Below, one piece after another: positions 1 to 9,300 of a stretch of DNA of 64,000 nt (within the stretch, counting starts at the first letter, position 1; every line of letters starts with the position of its first letter). This DNA is from Ramlibacter albus (lineage in GTDB: Bacteria; Pseudomonadota; Gammaproteobacteria; Burkholderiales; Burkholderiaceae_C). Made by a program: the position numbers and the translations under genes. A model generated the notes under the pieces. That model had not been told where the DNA came from. It saw nothing but the letters and a program-made list of their open reading frames with translations, and searched no databases. Location of the stretch: positions 868,001-932,000 of the forward strand of contig NZ_JACORU010000001.1 of assembly GCF_014297445.1 (NCBI RefSeq). The letters run 5' to 3'.

Positions 1-266
1 GCCTGCGCGTGTTCTCGGTGGCGGAGCAGGACCACCTCGGCGCGGCGTGCCTCGGGTTCATCGCCTTCCTAGAGTCCTCGGGCGTGCTGCCGCCGTACCT
101 GCGCGAGATCGTCGTCGACCGCGCGATGGCCGCGCCCGGCGACCCCGTGCCGCTGGACGCGCTGAAGATCATCGTGCTGATGGTTTACTGGCGCTTCGGG
201 CACGAGCCGGATGCGCTGGTGCTCGACGAGCTCTGCGACGACACCGAAGGGCGTCTCGCGCACTGA
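1..266 (+). CDS. smg: Smg (DUF494) family protein, 3' end only
   Basis: This is the C-terminal ~87 residues of a Smg/DUF494 protein; the reading frame is open from base 3 to the TGA at 264-266, and the start lies outside the window. The visible part has the family's run of a Gly-Phe-containing helix, a conserved 'YLREIVVDRAMA'-like helix, a hydrophobic 'LKIIVLMVYWRF' segment and an acidic tail ending in His. Smg is a small cytosolic protein of unknown biochemical role, often found next to dprA/topA or def/fmt in Proteobacteria; those neighbours would lie to the left. An apparent start at base 9 is an internal Val codon, not a real start. The stop lies 3 bp from the converging stop of the DUF1631 gene. 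The family call is confident; the function is unknown. Confidence 0.85.
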   Translation, partial: LRVFSVAEQDHLGAACLGFIAFLESSGVLPPYLREIVVDRAMAAPGDPVPLDALKIIVLMVYWRFGHEPDALVLDELCDDTEGRLAH

Positions 267-269
267 CGC

Positions 270-3062
270 CTACTGGACGAGGCGTTCGGGGTTGGCCTCG
301 AGCTTCGCCAGCGCCTCGCGCGTGGCGCGCACGGTGAGCGCTTCTTCTTCCGTCGGCACCAGCAAACCCGCCTGCAGGTACGCCGCGAGCCGGCGCAGCT
401 GGATCAGCCAGCTGCGGCCGTCGGACGATGCGAAGAGGTGCAGCTGGCGACGGTCGGAACGCCACACGTACTGCACCTGGCTCACCTTGCCGTTGTGGTC
501 CAGGTTGAACCAGTTGCCCAGCTGCAGCTCCTGCGCCCAGGCCTGCATGGCGGCGTTCGGCTGCGAGCCGCCGGAGCCGATCACCTCGATGTCCGTGGCG
601 TCGATGCCCAGCATCATCTCGATCGTTTCCTTGTCCAGCGGCAGGTCGGCCGTCTCGTCGTCCTCGATGAAGTCCTCGAGGTTGGCGAGGCGCTTGGCCA
701 TCATGTCGATGCGCTCGCGCGGGATCGACTCGGTCTTGGACAGGAAGGCATCGGCCAGCGTGTCGCCGATGGTCTTGATGTGCGTCTCCTGCGCCGGGCC
801 CTGCACGCCGATCAGCGTCATGCCGCTGCGCAGCCGCAGCAGCAGCTTGGGCAGGTCGGCGATGACCTTCGCGCGCTCGTTGCGGTTGGGCTTGGCGCTC
901 GCGGCCCAGACGAGGTCGGCCGCGGCCTTCTTCAGCGCCTGCGTCTCTTCGTGCTGCGGGCCGTGCTTCACGGCGGCCACGGCCAGCACCTCGGCCCAGA
1001 CCTTGAACAGGAACTCGCGGATTTCCTCCCGCACCGGCACGTCGGTGAGCAGCTTGCGCATCTCGATCGTGTACTGGATGGCGAGCGTTTCCTTCTGCTC
1101 CACCTGCTGCGCGACGCTCACCAGCTTCTGCGTGGCGCCCTTCTCGGTGAGGAACTTGCCGAGGAACTTCTGGAACTCGTCGTAGACCAGCTGGAACACG
1201 CGCCGGCCGGTCTCGGGGTACTGCTCGATCACCTGCACCACGCGCTTGATCTCGGTCTCCAGCGCGCTGCCGTTGATGGTGGCCTGGTTGAAGCCCAGCA
1301 CGCACGAGCCCATGCGGTCGATCAGCTGGCGGGCGGGGTGCTCGAGCGAGCCGAAGAACTCGGGCTCGGCGATCGCCACGCGCAGCACCGGCATCTGCAG
1401 CCGCGCGAACCACACGCGGATGGCCGCGGGGATGCGCTCTTCGGCCAGGATGCTCTGGAACATGAGCGCCACGATCTCGATCGTGGCCTTCTCGGTGGTG
1501 GTGGAGGCTTTCTTCTTGAGGTCGACGGTGCGCTTGCGCAGGTCCTGCGCGACCTGCTCCACCGCGGCGTCGTCGTACACCACGATCTCGCCGCCCTGCA
1601 CGGTGCCTTCCTGGCCGACGCGCGTGTTCACCTGCGTGTTGACCTGCGTGGCGTGCTCGTGCTGCGCCATCGCCTCGGCCAGCGCGGGTGACGGCTGCGC
1701 GCCCGCGACGCCGTCGTAGCCCTGCACCTTGTCGGTCAGCAGCCGGCGCAGCTGGCCGACGATGCCGGTCGCGCGGGCCCGCGCACGCGCCAGCGGCGTC
1801 GTGCCCGTGAGCATGCGCGTTTCGTCCTGGACACCGCCCTGGCCCGTGTAGGCGCTCTGGCCCCCGACCGTGGCGCCGCCGTCGCCCTGCCACATGCCGC
1901 TGCCGGCCTGCGGGGCGCCCTGGGCACCGCCGGGGCCGTACTCGCTTTGGCCGCCCGGTGAACCGTAACCCTGGCCGCCGGGAGCGCCATTGCGGCCCTG
2001 TCCGCCGGGCGCACCGTAGCCTTGGCCGCCGGCCGGCGCGTAGCCGCCCTGTCCGCCGCGGGCCGCCTGCCCGCCGCCCGGGTGGCCTTGCCCGCCGCCG
2101 GGATGTCCGTAGTTGCCGCCCGGCTGGCCGTAGCTGCCGGGAGGCCCGTAATTGCCGCCACCGCCGGCCTGCGGCAGCCCGCCCGGCCGGCTCGGTGCGA
2201 AACCGCCGTGGCCGGGGGCCGACGGGTGGCCGCCGTAGCCTCCCGGTGCCGATTGCTGCCCGTAACCTCCGGAGCTGGGCCCGTAGCCGCCCGAGCCCTG
2301 GCCGTAGCCACCGGACGTGGGGCCGTAACCACCGGACGCACCGGGGTCCATCGGCTGCTGCTCCTCGGGAGGCGGCGGCTCGCCCTGCGGGCCGGGGCCG
2401 GCGCGGCGCGGCGGCGCCGCCGAGCGCTTGACGCGGCCCGACATGTCGATCTCGGGCAGCACGCCGTTCTTCACCAGGAACTCGTTGGTGGATTTGTAGG
2501 CCTCCACCATCTTCGGCACCATCTGCTCGTGGATGACGTCCTTGACCAGCAGCCACGTCTCGCGCGGCAGCTTGGCGGCCATCCACTGCTCCACCATCAG
2601 CTGCGCGACAGCGTCGGGGTTGAGGATGTCCTCCTTGGCCAGCTCCTCGGTGCCCTCGACATGGCGCACGCGCGTCTTCAGGTCGTTGAGGTCGGACGCC
2701 TTCTCCTGCACCGCCAGCGCCAGGCGCGACGACAGGATCTTGTTCTCGACCACGTCGTCGCCGATCAGCTCGAGGCTCATCGCGTCCAGCCGCACGCGGG
2801 CCGTCGCCGTGGGCGGCACCACCGCGCCGCGCCACGCCTTCTGCGTGGCCTGCACCCAGGCGCCGCGCACGCGGTCGAACTCGAACATGGCGTCGCGCCT
2901 GTCCTGCATCTCGCGGGTGCTGCCGGCCGAGTCGACCAGCTCGATCAGCTTCTGGCGGATCTCGTCCGACAGGGGTGCGAGCGCAGCCTCCAGCTTGCCC
3001 ACGAAATGCTCCCGGGCCTGGCGGGCCGGGTTGGCTGCGTGGGGCATCTGGGGCATGGACAT
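270..3062 (-). CDS. DUF1631 family protein with Gly/Tyr-rich disordered insert
   Basis: A 930-residue cytosolic protein with the DUF1631 layout: an N-terminal helical region (about 1-215), a long C-terminal helical region (about 420-860) and a conserved C-terminal segment (about 865-930) rich in Trp, Arg and Leu. Between them, residues ~241-410 form a low-complexity insert built from GGYG, GGYGQ, PGGQGYG and similar units. No signal peptide or membrane segment is visible. It is the last gene of the yajC-secD-secF transcript, starting 16 bp after the secF stop. No strong Shine-Dalgarno sequence is visible; in-frame ATGs at residues 3 and 6 are alternative starts. The function of DUF1631 is not established to my knowledge. 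The low-complexity insert is unlike the flanking domains and resembles eukaryotic FUS-type condensate-forming segments. Confidence 0.85.
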   Translation of the reverse strand: MSMPQMPHAANPARQAREHFVGKLEAALAPLSDEIRQKLIELVDSAGSTREMQDRRDAMFEFDRVRGAWVQATQKAWRGAVVPPTATARVRLDAMSLELIGDDVVENKILSSRLALAVQEKASDLNDLKTRVRHVEGTEELAKEDILNPDAVAQLMVEQWMAAKLPRETWLLVKDVIHEQMVPKMVEAYKSTNEFLVKNGVLPEIDMSGRVKRSAAPPRRAGPGPQGEPPPPEEQQPMDPGASGGYGPTSGGYGQGSGGYGPSSGGYGQQSAPGGYGGHPSAPGHGGFAPSRPGGLPQAGGGGNYGPPGSYGQPGGNYGHPGGGQGHPGGGQAARGGQGGYAPAGGQGYGAPGGQGRNGAPGGQGYGSPGGQSEYGPGGAQGAPQAGSGMWQGDGGATVGGQSAYTGQGGVQDETRMLTGTTPLARARARATGIVGQLRRLLTDKVQGYDGVAGAQPSPALAEAMAQHEHATQVNTQVNTRVGQEGTVQGGEIVVYDDAAVEQVAQDLRKRTVDLKKKASTTTEKATIEIVALMFQSILAEERIPAAIRVWFARLQMPVLRVAIAEPEFFGSLEHPARQLIDRMGSCVLGFNQATINGSALETEIKRVVQVIEQYPETGRRVFQLVYDEFQKFLGKFLTEKGATQKLVSVAQQVEQKETLAIQYTIEMRKLLTDVPVREEIREFLFKVWAEVLAVAAVKHGPQHEETQALKKAAADLVWAASAKPNRNERAKVIADLPKLLLRLRSGMTLIGVQGPAQETHIKTIGDTLADAFLSKTESIPRERIDMMAKRLANLEDFIEDDETADLPLDKETIEMMLGIDATDIEVIGSGGSQPNAAMQAWAQELQLGNWFNLDHNGKVSQVQYVWRSDRRQLHLFASSDGRSWLIQLRRLAAYLQAGLLVPTEEEALTVRATREALAKLEANPERLVQ
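1833..2342 (-). repeat. Coding tandem repeat: GGYG-type low-complexity tract in DUF1631 protein
   Basis: About 510 bp inside the DUF1631 gene encode ~170 residues made almost entirely of Gly, Tyr, Gln, Pro, Ser and Ala. It opens with five near-regular GGYG units spaced 6-9 residues apart and continues with PGGQGYG/PGGQG units. At DNA level the repeat is degenerate (mixed codons), so it looks selected at protein level rather than being a recent slippage product. The reading frame stays open throughout. Confidence 0.85.
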
Positions 3063-3078
3063 GGGCGCTTGTACTACT

Positions 3079-4032
3079 TCAGACCGTGGCCCCTGCGTTG
3101 GGGTCGTTGGGGTCGCCTTCTCGTTTCGACTGGCCCTTCACCAGGTCCTCGCGGCGGATGCCGAGCCACATGGCGATGGCGGCCGCGACGAACACAGAGG
3201 AATAGATGCCGAACAGGATGCCGATGGTAAGCGCCAGCGCGAAATAGTGCAGCGTGGCCCCGCCGAAGAACAGCATCGACAGCACCATCATCTGCGTGCT
3301 GCCGTGCGTGATGATCGTGCGGCTGATCGTCGACGTGATGGCGTTGTCGATGATCTGCACCGTGTTCATCTTGCGGTAGCGGCGGAAGTTCTCGCGGATC
3401 CGGTCGAAGATCACGACCGATTCGTTCACGGAGTAGCCGAGCACCGCGAGCACCGCCGCCAGCACGGCCAGCGAGAACTCCCACTGGAAGAAGGCGAAGA
3501 AGCCCAGGATGATGATCACGTCGTGCAGGTTGGCGATGATCGCCGCCACCGCGAACTTCCACTCGAAGCGGATCGCGAGGTACAGCACGATACCCACCAC
3601 CACCATGGCCAGCGCCTTCAGGCCGTCGGTGGCGAGCTCGTCGCCGACCTGCGGCCCCACGAACTCCGTGCGGCGGTGCACCACGCTCGGGTCGGCGGCC
3701 TTCAGCGCGGTGAGCACTTTTTCGCTCTGTTGCGCCGAGCTCACACCCTTCTGCGCGGGCAGGCGGATCATCACGTCGCGGGCAGTACCGAAGTTCTGCA
3801 CCTGCACGTCGGTGTACCCGAGCTGGGCCACCGTGGCGCGCACCTTCTCGATGTCGGCGGGCTGCGAGTAGCTCACCTCCATGACGGTGCCGCCGGTGAA
3901 CTCCACCGACAGGTGCAGGCCCTTCGTCACGAGGAAGAAGACGGCGGCCAGGAAGGTCACCAGCGAGATCACGTTGAACACCAGCGCGTTCTTCATGAAC
4001 GGGATGTCCCGCCGGATCTTGAAGAATTCCAT
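3079..4032 (-). CDS. secF: Protein translocase subunit SecF
   Basis: A 317-residue inner-membrane protein of the SecDF-YajC complex, which uses the proton motive force to help preprotein export through SecYEG. The N-terminal membrane helix (about 15-37) is followed by the short periplasmic P1-like domain opening with the conserved 'FTGGTVMEV' segment, then five further membrane helices in the C-terminal half, including the 'GYSVNESVVIFDRIREN' signature near residues 195-212. Length is normal for the family (~310-320). It starts 10 bp after the secD stop; its Shine-Dalgarno sequence AAGGAAA overlaps the secD TAA, suggesting translational coupling. The DUF1631 gene follows 16 bp downstream. Confidence 0.97.
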   Translation of the reverse strand: MEFFKIRRDIPFMKNALVFNVISLVTFLAAVFFLVTKGLHLSVEFTGGTVMEVSYSQPADIEKVRATVAQLGYTDVQVQNFGTARDVMIRLPAQKGVSSAQQSEKVLTALKAADPSVVHRRTEFVGPQVGDELATDGLKALAMVVVGIVLYLAIRFEWKFAVAAIIANLHDVIIILGFFAFFQWEFSLAVLAAVLAVLGYSVNESVVIFDRIRENFRRYRKMNTVQIIDNAITSTISRTIITHGSTQMMVLSMLFFGGATLHYFALALTIGILFGIYSSVFVAAAIAMWLGIRREDLVKGQSKREGDPNDPNAGATV

Positions 4033-4042
4033 TTACTTTTCC

Positions 4043-5926
4043 TTACTCCGCCTTGGTTATAGCGGCTTCGCCGCCCGGCCGCCATACCGTGCCGATCGAA
4101 ACCGACTTGAGCTTCTTCTTGCGCCCGTACCAGAGGTTGACGAGGCCGCGCGAGAAGAACACCGCGGAGAACATCGAGGTGAGGATGCCGATGCAGTGCA
4201 CGACGGCGAAACCGCGCACCGGCCCCGAGCCGAAGATCAGCAGGGCCAAGCCGGCGATCAGCGTGGTGACGTTGGAGTCGAGGATGGTCGCCCAGGCGCG
4301 GTCGTAGCCCGCGTGGATGGCCGCCTGCGGTGAGGCGCCGCCCCGCAGCTCCTCGCGCACCCGCTCGTTGATCAGCACGTTCGAGTCGATGGCCATGCCG
4401 AGCGCCAGCGCCATGGCCGCCATGCCGGGCAGCGTGAGCGTGGCCTGCAGCATCGACAGGATGGCCACCAGCAGCAGCAGGTTCACCCCCAGCGCGATGC
4501 TGGAGAACACGCCGAACAGGTGGTAGTAGATGACCATGAACACGCAGATGGCCGCGAAGCCCCAGGCCACGCTGTGGAAGCCCTTGGTGATGTTCTCGGC
4601 GCCGAGCGACGGGCCGATGGTCATCTCCTCGATGAACTCCATGGGCGCGGCCAGCGAGCCGGCGCGCAGCAGCAGCGCGACGTCGTTGGCTTCCACGGTG
4701 GTCATGCGGCCGGAGATCTGCACGCGGCCGCCGCCGATCTCGCTGCGGATGACGGGGGCGGTGACGACCTCGCCCTTGCCCTTCTCGAACAGCAGGATGG
4801 CCATGCGCTTGCCGACGTTCTCGCGCGTGACGTCCTTGAAGATGCGCGCGCCCTTGGCGTCCAGCGTCAGGTGCACGGCGGGCTCCTGCGTCTGGTTGTC
4901 GAAGCCGGCCTGCGCGTCGGTGAGGTTGTCGCCGGTGAGCACCACCTGCTTCTTCACGACGATCTGGCGGCCTTCGCGGTCCGGGAAGCGCTCGTCGCCG
5001 AAAGGCACGGGCGCCGAGCCGAGCTCGGCGGCGCGGGCCTCGTTGCTCTCGTCGACCATGCGCACTTCCAGCGTGGCGGTGCGGCCGATGATGTCCTTGG
5101 CCTTGGCCGTGTCCTGCACGCCCGGCAGCTGCACGACGATGCGGTCGGCCCCCTGCTGCTGGATCACCGGTTCGGCGACGCCCAGCTCGTTGATGCGGTT
5201 GTGCAGCGTCACCATGTTCTGCTTCAGTGCCTGCTCTTGCACTTTGCGTGCCGCTTCGGGGCGGATGGTGCCGGTGAGCTTGGTGTCGCCGCCGTCGCTG
5301 GTCTCGGTGACCTGCATCTCGGGCAGCTGCTCGGCGATGATCTTCTTCGCGGCATCGGCCGCGCCGGGCTCGCGCAGGCGCACTTCCACCATCTGCCCGT
5401 TGCGCGCGATGCCGGCGTGGCGCACGTTCTTCTCGCGCAGCAGGGTGCGCAGGTCGCCCGCGAAGGACTCGGCCTTCTTGGTCAGGGCCGCCTGCATGTC
5501 CACCTGCAGCTGGAAGTGCACGCCGCCGCGCAGGTCCAGGCCCAGGTACATCGGCTGGGCATGGAGGGCGGTGAGCCACTGGGGCGAGCGCGACTGCAGG
5601 TTCAGGGCGACGACGAAGCTGGAGTCGTTGGCGTCCGGCACCAGCGCCTTCTGCAGCGCGTCCTTGGCCTTGAGCTGCTCCTCGCCGCTGGCCAGGCGCA
5701 CCTTGACGGAATTGGCATCCAGGGTGACCAATTGCGGCTGGATCCCGGCATTTTTGAGCGCCTGTTCCACACGCTGCTGCACGCCGGCGTCCACCTTGAC
5801 CGAAGGCTTGCCCGCCGACACCTGCACCGCCGGCGACTCGCCGAAGAAATTGGGGAGGGCGTAGATGGCCCCCACCAGCAACGCGACCACGATGATCGCG
5901 TACTTCCAGAGCGGATAGCGGTTCAT
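4043..5926 (-). CDS. secD: Protein translocase subunit SecD
   Basis: A 627-residue partner of SecF. It has an N-terminal membrane anchor (about 9-25), a large periplasmic region with the SecD signature 'LGLDLRGGVHF' (about 127-137) and P1-head domain, and a C-terminal block of membrane helices containing 'GMAIDSNVLINERVREEL' (about 513-530), equivalent to the SecF signature and including the conserved Asp implicated in proton coupling. Length is typical (~615-630). The ATG directly follows the yajC TAA with no spacer, a tight coupling usual in this operon. Confidence 0.97.
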   Translation of the reverse strand: MNRYPLWKYAIIVVALLVGAIYALPNFFGESPAVQVSAGKPSVKVDAGVQQRVEQALKNAGIQPQLVTLDANSVKVRLASGEEQLKAKDALQKALVPDANDSSFVVALNLQSRSPQWLTALHAQPMYLGLDLRGGVHFQLQVDMQAALTKKAESFAGDLRTLLREKNVRHAGIARNGQMVEVRLREPGAADAAKKIIAEQLPEMQVTETSDGGDTKLTGTIRPEAARKVQEQALKQNMVTLHNRINELGVAEPVIQQQGADRIVVQLPGVQDTAKAKDIIGRTATLEVRMVDESNEARAAELGSAPVPFGDERFPDREGRQIVVKKQVVLTGDNLTDAQAGFDNQTQEPAVHLTLDAKGARIFKDVTRENVGKRMAILLFEKGKGEVVTAPVIRSEIGGGRVQISGRMTTVEANDVALLLRAGSLAAPMEFIEEMTIGPSLGAENITKGFHSVAWGFAAICVFMVIYYHLFGVFSSIALGVNLLLLVAILSMLQATLTLPGMAAMALALGMAIDSNVLINERVREELRGGASPQAAIHAGYDRAWATILDSNVTTLIAGLALLIFGSGPVRGFAVVHCIGILTSMFSAVFFSRGLVNLWYGRKKKLKSVSIGTVWRPGGEAAITKAE

Positions 5927-6250
5927 TTACTTGAGCGTGCCCTTCGGCAGCACCTGCACGACCGCGCTGCGCTGCACCTGGATCTCCACGTTGCTGGCGA
6001 TCTCCAGCCCCAGGTAGGTGTCGTCCAGGCGGGTGACCTTGCCGATCACGCCGCCGGCGGTGGCCACCTCATCGCCCTTGGCGAGGGCTTCGATCATGGC
6101 GCGATGTTCCTTCTGCCGCTTCATCTGCGGGCGGATCATCACGAAGTAAAGCACCACGAACATCAGCACCAGCGGCAACATGCCGCCGAGCATGTCGGTG
6201 GCGCCACCCCCGGCGGGGGCGGCCTGGGCGTAGGCGGAAGGAATGAACAC
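5927..6250 (-). CDS. yajC: Preprotein translocase subunit YajC
   Basis: A 107-residue single-pass inner-membrane protein of the SecDF-YajC complex. One N-terminal membrane helix (about 22-42, 'MLPLVLMFVVLYFVMIRP') is followed by the cytosolic YajC domain with 'RPQMKRQKEHRAMIEAL', 'GDEVATAGGVIGKV' and the C-terminal 'VQRSAVVQVLPKGTLK'. Length is typical. It is first in the yajC-secD-secF-DUF1631 operon. In many Proteobacteria queA-tgt precede yajC; here the upstream neighbour is indolepyruvate ferredoxin oxidoreductase on the same strand, 100 bp away. Confidence 0.95.
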   Translation of the reverse strand: MFIPSAYAQAAPAGGGATDMLGGMLPLVLMFVVLYFVMIRPQMKRQKEHRAMIEALAKGDEVATAGGVIGKVTRLDDTYLGLEIASNVEIQVQRSAVVQVLPKGTLK

Positions 6251-6334
6251 TGCGGCTCCGAGGCGTTATGGGGATGGCAAAGCCCGCGAGCCGGCCGCGC
6301 TCAAGCGCCGCGCGGGTTCGCGGGGAAAAGGACG

Positions 6335-6340
6335 ATTGTA
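6335..6340 (-). promoter_or_regulatory. Possible -10 element for yajC operon
   Basis: The reverse strand reads TACAAT here, ~85 bp before the yajC ATG, in otherwise very GC-rich DNA just after the end of the preceding gene. No good -35 hexamer is visible at 16-18 bp, so this is a tentative promoter; the operon could also be read through from upstream. Confidence 0.3.
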
Positions 6341-6350
6341 GGGCCGCCGA

Positions 6351-9300
6351 TCAGGCGGCTTGCCGGCCGGCGGTGGGGCCCGCCGCCCACTGGCTTTCCA
6401 GCTCGGCCCAGCGGGTGCGGGCGGCGGCCAGGTTGCGCTCCTTCACGTGCCCGAAGCCCTTGACCTGCTCCGGGATGCGGGCGATCTCGACCGCCAGCGC
6501 GTGGTTGCCCGCAGCCAGCCCGGCCAGCAGCCGCTCGACGCTCGCGCGGTACTCGCCGATCAGGGCACGCTCGGTGCGGCGCTCCTCGGTGCGGCCGAAG
6601 ATGTCCAGCGCGGTACCGCGCAGTCCCTTGAGCTTGGCCAGCACCTTGAAGGCCATCACCGTGGCGGGGCCGAACTTCGACTTCACGAGTTCACCCTTCT
6701 CGTTGCGCCTGGCCAGCAGCGGCGGTGCGAGGTGGTAGTTGATCTTGAAATCACCTTCGAACTGGGCAGCCACGCGTTCGCGGAAACCGGTCTCGGTGTG
6801 CAGGCGCGCGACCTCGTACTCGTCCTTGTACGCCATCAGCTTGAAGAGGTTGCGGGCGACCGCTTCGGAGAGCGTCGTCTTGCCGAGCGCCGCTTCCGCC
6901 GCGCGGACGCGGTCGACGAAGTCGCGATAGGTGTCGGCGTACGCGGCGCTCTGGTAGTCCGTGAGGAACTCGACGCGGCGCGCGACGATGGTCTCCAGCG
7001 TCTCGCGCTTCTTCAGCTCGATCACCTGCGCGGGGGCGAGCAGCTTCTCGACCGAGGCCCAGTCGTGCGCGGCGCGGCGGCCCCACTCGAACGCGGCCTT
7101 GTTGGCCTCCACCGCCACGCCATTGAGCTCGATCGCGCGCAGCAGGGACTCGCGCGCCAGTGGCACCCAGCCCTTCTGCCACGCAAAGCCGAGCATCATG
7201 GGGTTGGTGTAGATGCTGTCGCCCATCAGCTTGGTCGACGCGGCTTCGGCGTTGAACGCAGCGACGCCGGCGTCACCCACCGCCTTGGCGATCTCGCCGG
7301 CGCAGGCGTCGGACGGGTTCGTCCAGGCCGAGTTCTTGACGAACGCGGCCGTCGGCGTGCCGTGCGCGTTGAGCGCCACGTGCGTGCGGCCTTCGCGCAT
7401 GCGCAGCACCGTCTCCTTGCCCGCGGTGACGATCGGGTCGCAGCCGATGATGAGGTCCGCGCCCGCCATGCCCACGCGCGTGGTGCGGATCGCGTCCTGC
7501 GAATCGGAGATCAGCACGTGGCTCCAGGTGGCGCCGCCCTTCTGGGCCAGGCCCGCGGCGTCCTGCGTCACGATGCCCTTGCCTTCCATATGCGCGGCCA
7601 TGCCGAGCAGCTGGCCGATGGTGATGACACCGGTGCCGCCGACGCCGGCGACCACGATGCCGTACGCATCGTGCGTCGAAGGCAGGCGCGGCTCGGGCAG
7701 CTCGCCCAGCTCGAACGGCGAGACGGCCTTGTCCTTGGCCTTCTTCTTCAGCTGCCCGCCCTCGACCGTGACGAACGACGGGCAGAAGCCCTTCAGGCAG
7801 CTCGTGTCCTTGTTGCAGGTGCTCTGGTTGATGGTGCGCTTGCGGCCGAACTCGGTCTCCAGCGGCTCGACCGACAGGCAGTTGCTCTTGGCGCTGCAGT
7901 CGCCGCAGCCTTCGCAGACCAGGTCGTTGATCATCACGCGCACGGCCGGGTCTTCCATCGTGCCGCGCTTGCGGCGGCGGCGTTTTTCCGTCGCGCAGGT
8001 CTGGTCGTAGATCATGGCCGTGACGCCGGGGATCTCGCGCAGCATGCGCTGCACCTTGTCGAGCTCGTCGCGGTGGAACACTTCGGTGCCCGGCGGCAGC
8101 TTGGCCAGCGTGTACTTCTCCGGCTGGTCCGTCACCATCACGAGCTTGTTCACGCCTTCGGCGACGAGGCTCGCCGCGATCTGCATCGGCGTGTGGCCTT
8201 CGGGGCGCTCGCCGACCGGTTGGCCACCCGTCATCGCGACGGCGTCGTTGTAGAGCACCTTGTAGGTGATGTTCACGCCGGCCGCGATCGACTGGCGGAT
8301 CGCGAGCAGGCCGCTGTGGAAGTACGTGCCGTCGCCGAGGTTGGCGAACATGTGCTTCTCGTTGCTGAAGGGCTGCATGCCGACCCACGGCACGCCTTCG
8401 CCGCCCATCTGCGTGAAGCCGACGGTCGCGCGGTCCATCCACGTCGCCATGAAGTGGCAGCCAATGCCGGCCATCGCGCGCGAGCCTTCGGGCACCACGG
8501 TCGACGTGTTGTGCGGGCAGCCGGAGCAGAACCACGGCTGGCGGTCGCCCTTGACCTCCACCACCGACATCGCGCGCTCTTTTGCTTCGAGGATCGCGAG
8601 CTGCGTGTCGATGCGCGCGGCGGTGTCGCTGTCCACGCCCAGCTTCTTCAGGCGCCTGGCGATCGCGCGCGCGATGAGCGCGGGTGACAGATCGGCGTTG
8701 GCACGCAGCAGCGTGTTGGCGGTGGGGTTCGGCTGCGACCACTCGCCGCCGGAGAAGTCACCCGCGACTTCGTCGAACTTGCCGAGCACGTCCGGGCGCA
8801 CGTCGGGGCGCCAGTTGTACAGCTCTTCCTTCAGCTGGTACTCGATGACCTGGCGCTTTTCCTCTACCACGAGGATCTCGCGCAGGCCCGTGGCGAACTC
8901 GCGCGTGATCTGCGCTTCGAGCGGCCACACGACGGCGACCTTGTGCAAACGGATGCCGAGGCGGCGGCACGTGTCGTCGTCGAGCCCGAGGTCCAGCAGC
9001 GCCTGCCGCGTGTCGTTGTACGCCTTGCCGCTGGCGATGATGCCGAAGCGGTCGTTGGGGCCTTCGATGACGTTGTGGTTCAGGCGGTTCGCGCGGATGT
9101 ACGCGAGCGCCGCGTACCACTTGGTGTCGAAGAGGCGCGCCTCCTGGTCGAGCGCAAGGTCGGGCCAGCGGATGTGCACGCCGCCGGGCGGCATGACGAA
9201 GTCGGTCGGCAGCTTGATCTCGACGCGCTCCGGGTCGATGGACGCCGTGGCGCTCGACTCGACGATCTCCTGGATCGTCTTCATGCCCGCCCAGACGCCC

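Noticed and set aside
1833-2342. Repeat region considered as a CRISPR array or minisatellite
   Set aside because: Units are degenerate, differ in length, stay in frame and encode GGYG-type residues; no constant repeat with variable spacers.
169-2835. Long open frames in the DUF1631 region on other frames and strands
   Set aside because: They are shadows of a high-GC gene: Arg/Pro/Ala-rich, no domain pattern, no ribosome site. The same applies to many long frames across the window.
6343-6359. GCCGCC/GGCGGC inverted repeat at the end of the indolepyruvate ferredoxin oxidoreductase gene as a terminator
   Set aside because: Only 6 bp of stem overlapping the stop codon and no T-run on the transcribed strand.
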